DNA from: Streptobacillus canis
GTDB lineage: Bacteria; Fusobacteriota; Fusobacteriia; Fusobacteriales; Leptotrichiaceae
Length of the DNA stretch: 64,000 nt
Assembly (NCBI RefSeq): GCF_009733925.1
Contig: NZ_WOEI01000001.1
Coordinates: 99,208 to 163,207, forward strand
Reading direction: 5' to 3'
In this document: in pieces, positions 60,584 to 64,000 of the stretch
Numbering within the stretch: the first letter of the stretch is position 1
How the letters are laid out: the number at the start of each line of letters is the position of its first letter
Translations under genes and position numbers: made by a program
The notes under the pieces: generated by a model
What the model saw: only the letters and a program-made list of their open reading frames with translations
Database searches by the model: none
Told to the model about the DNA's origin: nothing

Positions 60584-61055
60584 TATATATGTAGTTGCTT
60601 ATAAAGATAAGTTTACATTTTGGAGCGGACCAATAATGTGGTGGCTCGGTCATCCATATTCTCATATAGAAGTTTATAAAGATGGAGTACTTATAGGAAT
60701 AAGTAATGATCAGCATGTGAGAAGGGTGCAGCAAGGATTGAACCCTAAAAAATGGGACATATTCAAATTAAATGTAGATGTTTCAGAGGGGTTAGAAACT
60801 TTCTACAAAGAAACTAGAGGTAAGAAATATGATTGGAAAGGGGTTATCTTAACTTGTATCTTTAATAGGAGAAGGCATAATCCAGATAAGTATACTTGTT
60901 CAGAATGGGTAGCGGAAATGCTTGATAAATCTTTAGATTTTCTTAATCCTAAAGATTATATTAATCTAATGCCTTACGATGTAATAGTGGCGTTAAAAAA
61001 TAAAAATTTAATAGAAAAAGTAAATGTGGAAGGAGTGAGATTTCATGGCATATAA
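60564..61055 (+). CDS. YiiX-like (permuted NlpC/P60) papain-fold hydrolase
   Basis: The 163-residue protein has the permuted papain pattern. A histidine lies in GHPYSHIEVYKDG near residue 33 and a nucleophile Cys in PDKYTCSEWVAEMLD near 116. These enzymes hydrolyse amide or thioester bonds. Adjacent to the M15 peptidase, it may help degrade peptidoglycan, or cleave a lipoyl/peptide substrate. It overlaps the next gene by 11 bases. Confidence 0.75.
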   Translation: MNLQENNIYVVAYKDKFTFWSGPIMWWLGHPYSHIEVYKDGVLIGISNDQHVRRVQQGLNPKKWDIFKLNVDVSEGLETFYKETRGKKYDWKGVILTCIFNRRRHNPDKYTCSEWVAEMLDKSLDFLNPKDYINLMPYDVIVALKNKNLIEKVNVEGVRFHGI

Positions 61056-61473
61056 TTTTAGCAAGAAGAGTTTAGAAAGACTTGAGGGCATACACCCATT
61101 ATTAGTAAAAGTATTTAAGGAGGCTATTAAGGAGTCTCCTTTTGATTTTTTAATCACTCAAGGGGTTAGGACGGAAGAAGAACAGAATAGACTGTATCAA
61201 CAAGGAAGAACTAAGCCGGGAAAAAAAGTTACAAATTGTGACGGTACAATTAAGAAGTCTAATCACCAGGCTAAAAAAGATGGGTTCGGTTATGCTATAG
61301 ATATCGCTATTTATAACCCTAACATTCCTGGTAAGGTTGAATGGGACGCGAACAAATTAAGAATAGTAGCTAATCATATTAAAGAAGTAGCTAGAAAATT
61401 AGACGTTAAAGTAGAATGGGGAGGAGACTGGAGAAGTTTCAAAGATTACCCTCATTTCGAATTGAAATTGTAA
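61045..61473 (+). CDS. endolysin, M15 L-alanyl-D-glutamate/D-Ala peptidase
   Basis: The 142-residue protein has the M15C zinc-peptidase motifs: QGVRTEEEQNRLYQQGRTKP near 39, SNHQAKKDGFGYAIDIAIY near 71 (His, Asp ligands), and DYPHFELKL at the end (catalytic and ligand His). It resembles T5-type endopeptidases that cut the peptide side chains of peptidoglycan. ATG follows AAGGAG. No signal peptide, so it needs a holin. Confidence 0.9.
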   Translation: MAYNFSKKSLERLEGIHPLLVKVFKEAIKESPFDFLITQGVRTEEEQNRLYQQGRTKPGKKVTNCDGTIKKSNHQAKKDGFGYAIDIAIYNPNIPGKVEWDANKLRIVANHIKEVARKLDVKVEWGGDWRSFKDYPHFELKL

Positions 61474-61476
61474 GTA

Positions 61477-61579
61477 GTTCGGAAAACCCGAACAACTGAA
61501 AAAGTGGTAGTCAACTATTAGTTTACAACCACATTTTACAAGAATTAAAAAGCAACAGTAAACTATTAATTTACAGTTG
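61477..61579 (+). repeat. hairpin cluster with two related repeats
   Basis: GTTCGG/CCGAAC (61477-61493) is followed by two hairpins sharing the core AACTATTA.TTTACA. The first has arms GTGGT-GT/AC-ACCAC (61504-61532); the second has arms CAAC-GTAAA/TTTAC-GTTG (61553-61579). There is no gene in this gap. The first hairpin may terminate the endolysin transcript. Confidence 0.55.
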
Positions 61580-61627
61580 GAACATAAAATATAAAATTAA
61601 AATATAAAAATATAAGGAGTGATTATT

Positions 61628-61996
61628 ATGTCAAAAATGGAAATTATTTATTTAGTCAGTGGAGTGTTAGTAGGTTTGTTTGGTAGTTTATTACCATTAT
61701 TTAGATATTTAGCTAAGAAAAGTGCAACTACTGTAGATGATAAAATATTAGAAATATCTATTCAAGCAGTAAACTTTGTTGATAAACACTTTTTAGATAA
61801 GTCAGGAGCAAGTAAGAAAGCACTTGCTGGAGAAATTATTGAAAGAGGAGCAAAAGAAATTGGAAAAGAAATCAATGAAAATATAGTTGATAAAGCTATT
61901 GAAAAAGCTTGGAAAATAAATGAAATTAATGGTGCTTTAGAAAAAGAGGAAGAAGAAAAAGCAAAAGAAGAAAATCAAGGTGAAATGGGGAAGTAA
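61628..61996 (+). CDS. LLH-type phage holin
   Basis: The 122-residue protein has one N-terminal membrane segment (about 8-25, YLVSGVLVGLFGSLLPLF). The LLH holin motif follows (DDKILEISIQAVNFVDKHFL; SGASKKALAGEIIERGAKE), and then a charged tail. It would form the membrane lesion for endolysin release. ATG 61628 follows AAGGAG by eight bases. Confidence 0.85.
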   Translation: MSKMEIIYLVSGVLVGLFGSLLPLFRYLAKKSATTVDDKILEISIQAVNFVDKHFLDKSGASKKALAGEIIERGAKEIGKEINENIVDKAIEKAWKINEINGALEKEEEEKAKEENQGEMGK

Positions 61997-62172
61997 ATTC
62001 CCCTAAACCTCTATATCAATATAATGACTTTAGCGATGTTTTAGGAGATATTAAAAGAGATTATTCAAGAAGTATGGTATATGGAGATATAGCTATAAAA
62101 ACAAAACCTTTTAATATTAAAGAAACTGAGGCAGTTGCTAGAGTTGGTGCTACTTGGTATATAGGTAAGTAG
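61984..62172 (+). pseudogene. short open frame without a start codon, outer-membrane-strand-like end
   Basis: Frame 61984-62172 reads 62 residues after a TGA with no usual start before an internal ATG (near 62090). Its end (VYGDIAIKTKPFNIKETEAV, ARVGATWYIGK) looks like the last strands of an outer-membrane barrel. It could be a remnant, or reached by a frameshift from the holin. It is not supported by a ribosome site. Confidence 0.35.
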
Positions 62173-62180
62173 GTGGTAAT

Positions 62181-62777
62181 ATGGAATTAGAATTAATAAG
62201 CAACCTAATAAAATTAATCGGAGATAACGGCATTAGTTTAGTAGCTAGTGCTATTCTTTTATATTTTACCTCTAAATATTTCAAAGAAAATGCTGAGAAT
62301 CAAAAGGAAATAATAAAGGCAATAATCTTAGTTAAAGAGAAATTAGTTAATGGTCATTTAGGTAATGAAGATTTGAAATTTTATGTTAGAATTTATTGGA
62401 TTAGAATATGCGAAACATATAAGGCTGAAATGTTAGAATATTTAATTAGAAATAATATCAAAGCAAATTATGATAATATTAATATTGAGTTAGACAAGAA
62501 GATGTTGACTATCATTAATAGAATGAAAGAAATTGTTAGAGGTCAAACGAACGGAATGAATCTTTTAAAGATTAGTGACTTGATTACTGATAACTATTCG
62601 TCATTACATACCAAGTGTATGGAAATATTAAAATGTGCAATAGAGGAAAAAGAGAGAAATAACTGTACCTCGATTAATACTTTATGTAGCACTGAAAATA
62701 TTGCAAGAGCTATTAAGAATCATATAGACCATTTGAATGTTGAAGTATTAGAAATTATAGATGGAATGAATTTATAG
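62181..62777 (+). CDS. membrane-anchored protein, possibly a second holin or accessory lysis protein
   Basis: The 198-residue protein has one N-terminal membrane segment (about 18-33, GISLVASAILLYFTSK), then KYFKENAENQKEIIKAI as in BhlA/UviB-like holins. A long helical domain and a C-terminal IARAIKNHIDHLNVEVLEII follow. AGGTGG precedes the ATG. It sits after the LLH holin and before a terminator, so it closes the late transcript. Confidence 0.6.
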   Translation: MELELISNLIKLIGDNGISLVASAILLYFTSKYFKENAENQKEIIKAIILVKEKLVNGHLGNEDLKFYVRIYWIRICETYKAEMLEYLIRNNIKANYDNINIELDKKMLTIINRMKEIVRGQTNGMNLLKISDLITDNYSSLHTKCMEILKCAIEEKERNNCTSINTLCSTENIARAIKNHIDHLNVEVLEIIDGMNL

Positions 62778-62797
62778 GGCAGGAGAAATCTTGCCCT
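62776..62797 (+). terminator. late operon terminator
   Basis: AGGGCAGGA (62776-62784) pairs with TCTTGCCCT (62789-62797), GAAA loop, followed by TCTTTTTTTTA. Confidence 0.9.
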
Positions 62798-62837
62798 TCT
62801 TTTTTTTATTTATAGATAAAATAATCTGAAAAAGTAC

Positions 62838-62866
62838 TTGACTTTTAGTTTTAGATATAGTATAAT
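62838..62866 (+). promoter_or_regulatory. promoter of the right-end small-peptide operon
   Basis: TTGACT (62838-62843), 17 bp and TATAAT (62861-62866), just after the late terminator. Confidence 0.8.
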
Positions 62867-62892
62867 ATATATGTAGAGAGGAGGTAAGAGAA

Positions 62893-63021
62893 ATGAAAAA
62901 CAAAAAAGTAGAGAAAAATAAAAAAGCTACTACTAAAATTACTAAAAAAGAAATTCTAATAACCCTTCAAATAATAAAAGAAATTCTAATAATAGTAACT
63001 TTAATAATAGCGATAGCTTAA
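62893..63021 (+). CDS. small basic/hydrophobic peptide (42 residues)
   Basis: AGGAGG precedes the ATG by nine bases. The peptide has a highly basic N-terminal half (KNKKVEKNKKATTKITKKE) and a hydrophobic C-terminal half (ILIIVTLIIAIA). This is the layout of small membrane toxins (type I toxin-like) and some phage peptides. No antitoxin RNA can be shown. Function unknown. Confidence 0.55.
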   Translation: MKNKKVEKNKKATTKITKKEILITLQIIKEILIIVTLIIAIA

Positions 63022-63048
63022 AGGTAAGAGGAGAAATCCTCTACCTTA
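63021..63048 (+). terminator. hairpin after the first small peptide gene
   Basis: AAGGTAaGAGGA pairs with TCCTCTACCTT around GAAA with one bulged base, followed by ACTCTACTTTTATTTT. It could terminate part of the transcript or punctuate it before the next peptide. Confidence 0.5.
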
Positions 63049-63099
63049 CTCTACTTTTATTTTACACTATATATATTAAAAAAGCAAGGGAGTGAGAAA

Positions 63100-63183
63100 A
63101 TGAAAGAAATAATATTAAAAGGGTTGGTAGTATTAATTATACTAATCACATTAATACAAGGCTATTTATATTTGAAAAAATAG
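63100..63183 (+). CDS. tiny hydrophobic peptide (27 residues)
   Basis: ATG 63100 follows GGGAGTG. A single hydrophobic segment (LKGLVVLIILITLIQGYLYL) ends in two lysines. The size and composition suggest a membrane peptide. The next gene's ribosome site overlaps its stop. Confidence 0.5.
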   Translation: MKEIILKGLVVLIILITLIQGYLYLKK

Positions 63184-63192
63184 GAGGTTAAA

Positions 63193-63402
63193 ATGAATAC
63201 TACAGGTAAAAAATTTGGAGGAAGAAAAAAGGGAGTTCCTAACAAAGAAAATGGAGTTCTAAAAGATAAAAGATTTTTAGGATATAAATATACTGAAATA
63301 GAATACAATGAAATGAATAGAGTGTTAAATAAATACAAGAAAGAAAATAAATGTACAACTTCTAAAGCACTTATGGATATGATAATGAGTTTTGATAAAT
63401 AA
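63193..63402 (+). CDS. small basic DNA-binding-like protein (69 residues)
   Basis: The protein starts with a basic, AT-hook-like GGRKKGVPNKENGVLKDKR and continues with a ribbon-helix-helix-like pattern (LGYKYTEIEYNEMNRVLNKY, TTSKALMDMIMSF). AGGAGG precedes the ATG. It may regulate the small-peptide operon or act as an antitoxin-type partner. Inference only. Confidence 0.55.
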   Translation: MNTTGKKFGGRKKGVPNKENGVLKDKRFLGYKYTEIEYNEMNRVLNKYKKENKCTTSKALMDMIMSFDK

Positions 63403-63577
63403 TAAGATACAAAAGATATTCTAGACTTTTTTAACTAACTCACTTTTTTAGTAAGAGAAAACTTCCCTAAAAAATACATTTTTATTTAAAAAACGTTATT
63501 TTTTTTACTTTTTTATGATTTTTAAAGCAATTAAAAGCTAGTAAAAACTAGCATTTGTTAGCGTATACTTTTAAATT
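63403..63577. other. right attachment arm (attP arm), no gene
   Basis: 175 bases of AT-rich sequence carry the inverted repeat GCTAGT/ACTAGC (63537-63552, AAAA loop), possibly an integrase arm site or terminator. No open frame of note. Confidence 0.5.
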
Positions 63578-63636
63578 TTATTTATTTCAGGAACAGAACC
63601 TGTAGAATTAGAAAATATAGTATATGAAGAATTTTA
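63578..63636 (+). repeat. right attachment site core (attR), 59 bp
   Basis: An exact copy of 25412-25470 and the original 3' end of the PBP gene. It reads through TTTTAA with the native TAA stop. Not translated here. Confidence 0.95.
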
Positions 63637-63641
63637 ATTAT

Positions 63642-63677
63642 AATAGCATTATTACAAGAATTTGTAATAATGCTATT
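63642..63677 (+). terminator. displaced native terminator of the PBP gene
   Basis: A 14-bp perfect stem (63642-63655 with 63664-63677), 8-base loop and a T-tract follow attR. It would follow the PBP stop in the uninfected chromosome. Confidence 0.85.
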
Positions 63678-63719
63678 TTTTAAAACCTAAATTAAAATAG
63701 TAAGTGTCCAAAAGTTTAA

Positions 63720-64000
63720 TTAAACTAGATTTAATAGACACTCATAAACTTGATTAGATGTTAAAGCATTGAAAATTTTTCTTGGATAATTATTCATGAA
63801 TGTTTCAATGTGTTTAACATCTTTTTTTGTTAAATGATCCATAGATACACCTTTAGATATAAATCTTCTAACTATTTTATTATTATTTTCATTACTTACT
63901 CTCTCATTAGAACAATAAGGATGAGCAAAATACCAATCAATACCTAAATCAGTAATTTCTTTAATATTTGCAAATTCACTTCCATTATCAGAAGTAATTG
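63720..64000 (-). CDS. IS30-family transposase, C-terminal part (partial at right edge)
   Basis: On the minus strand, 93 codons run off the right edge. They show the DDE integrase core with TSDNGSEFA (second Asp), DWYFAHPYCSNERVSNENNN (catalytic Glu) and KIVRRFISKG. FMNNYPRKIFNALT follows, and the stop is TAA 63722-63720. IS30 elements move by copying or cutting at inverted repeats; the element's ends are not visible. It is outside the prophage. Confidence 0.85.
   Translation of the reverse strand, partial: ITSDNGSEFANIKEITDLGIDWYFAHPYCSNERVSNENNNKIVRRFISKGVSMDHLTKKDVKHIETFMNNYPRKIFNALTSNQVYECLLNLV

Larger units (their letters stand above)
25412..63636. mobile_element. temperate prophage, HK97-type capsid with contractile (PBSX-like) tail
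   Basis: The element runs from the left to the right copy of a perfect 59-bp repeat (unit length 38,166 bp). It carries integrase, a repressor/Cro switch, antirepressor, YqaJ/RecT/SSB recombination genes, an iteron origin and packaging genes. It also carries head, sheath, tube, tape measure, baseplate, fibre and lysis genes in normal order. Nearly all structural genes look intact; damage is seen in the K+ channel and HsdS-like accessory genes. It is therefore possibly still inducible. Confidence 0.95.

Noticed and set aside
1..64000. CRISPR arrays, rRNA genes and metabolite riboswitches
   Set aside because: I looked for evenly spaced 25-40 bp repeats, rRNA motifs and long structured leaders and saw none; only short tandem repeats and ordinary hairpins are present.

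Overview
The window is a very AT-rich bacterial chromosome segment (roughly a quarter G+C by eye). Gene content (GlmM, RNase PH, PlsY, CdsA, UppS, a DUF1858 redox protein, a bifunctional class A PBP) and codon use suggest Fusobacteriota, most likely the Leptotrichiaceae (Streptobacillus/Sneathia/Leptotrichia type). This is an inference from style and gene content, since no rRNA is present. Most promoters I could find carry an extended -10 (TGn before TATAAT).

Host part, 1-25471: a PAP2 phosphatase end, ppaC, rpsO with its own promoter and terminator, a MATE exporter, a tRNA-Ser/tRNA-Arg pair on the minus strand, and tatD-acpS. An IclR regulator lies divergent to an M20 amidohydrolase, followed by rlmD-like, plsY, gpsA, a sigma-70 factor and dnaN. 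Next come a membrane protein and a HAD phosphatase on the minus strand, then a DUF1858 protein, an XRE-like protein, glmM, a methyltransferase, an AtpZ-like protein, dut, a TrmN6-like methyltransferase, uppS and cdsA. Two genes after cdsA look like a split, degenerate CheA. rph, rlmN and a class A PBP finish the run.

Prophage, 25412-63577 (38,166 bp): an HK97-capsid, contractile-tail (PBSX/Xkd-like baseplate) temperate phage integrated into the 3' end of the PBP gene. It is bounded by a perfect 59-bp direct repeat (25412-25470 and 63578-63636). The left copy rebuilds the PBP C-terminus and changes its stop codon from TAA to TAG. The gene's original terminator is now stranded beyond the right copy. 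Layout: integrase (-); a possible small RNA; a voltage-gated K+ channel gene broken by one stop codon (-); CI-like repressor (-) facing a Cro-like gene; Rha/KilAC antirepressor; an opposite-strand moron. Next are a frameshifted HsdS-like gene with an HsdM-like partner; YqaJ exonuclease, RecT and SSB; an iteron origin; a G39P-like protein and RusA. A cassette-like accessory block follows, with paralogues, two further DNA methyltransferases and a BspA-type repeat protein. Late genes follow: ArpU-like regulator, HNH nuclease, a candidate cos site, terminases, portal, ClpP-type protease, capsid, connectors, sheath, tube, tail chaperone with a -1 frameshift, tape measure, baseplate, fibres and lysis genes. 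The right end carries a separate small-peptide operon.

Right of attR are the displaced PBP terminator and the C-terminal part of an IS30-family transposase running off the edge.

The strongest candidates for something not well described are the split CheA-like pair, the phage K+ channel with its in-frame stop, the HsdS/HsdM-like pair with a one-base A-tract frameshift, and the right-end operon of two tiny membrane peptides and a basic DNA-binding-like protein.
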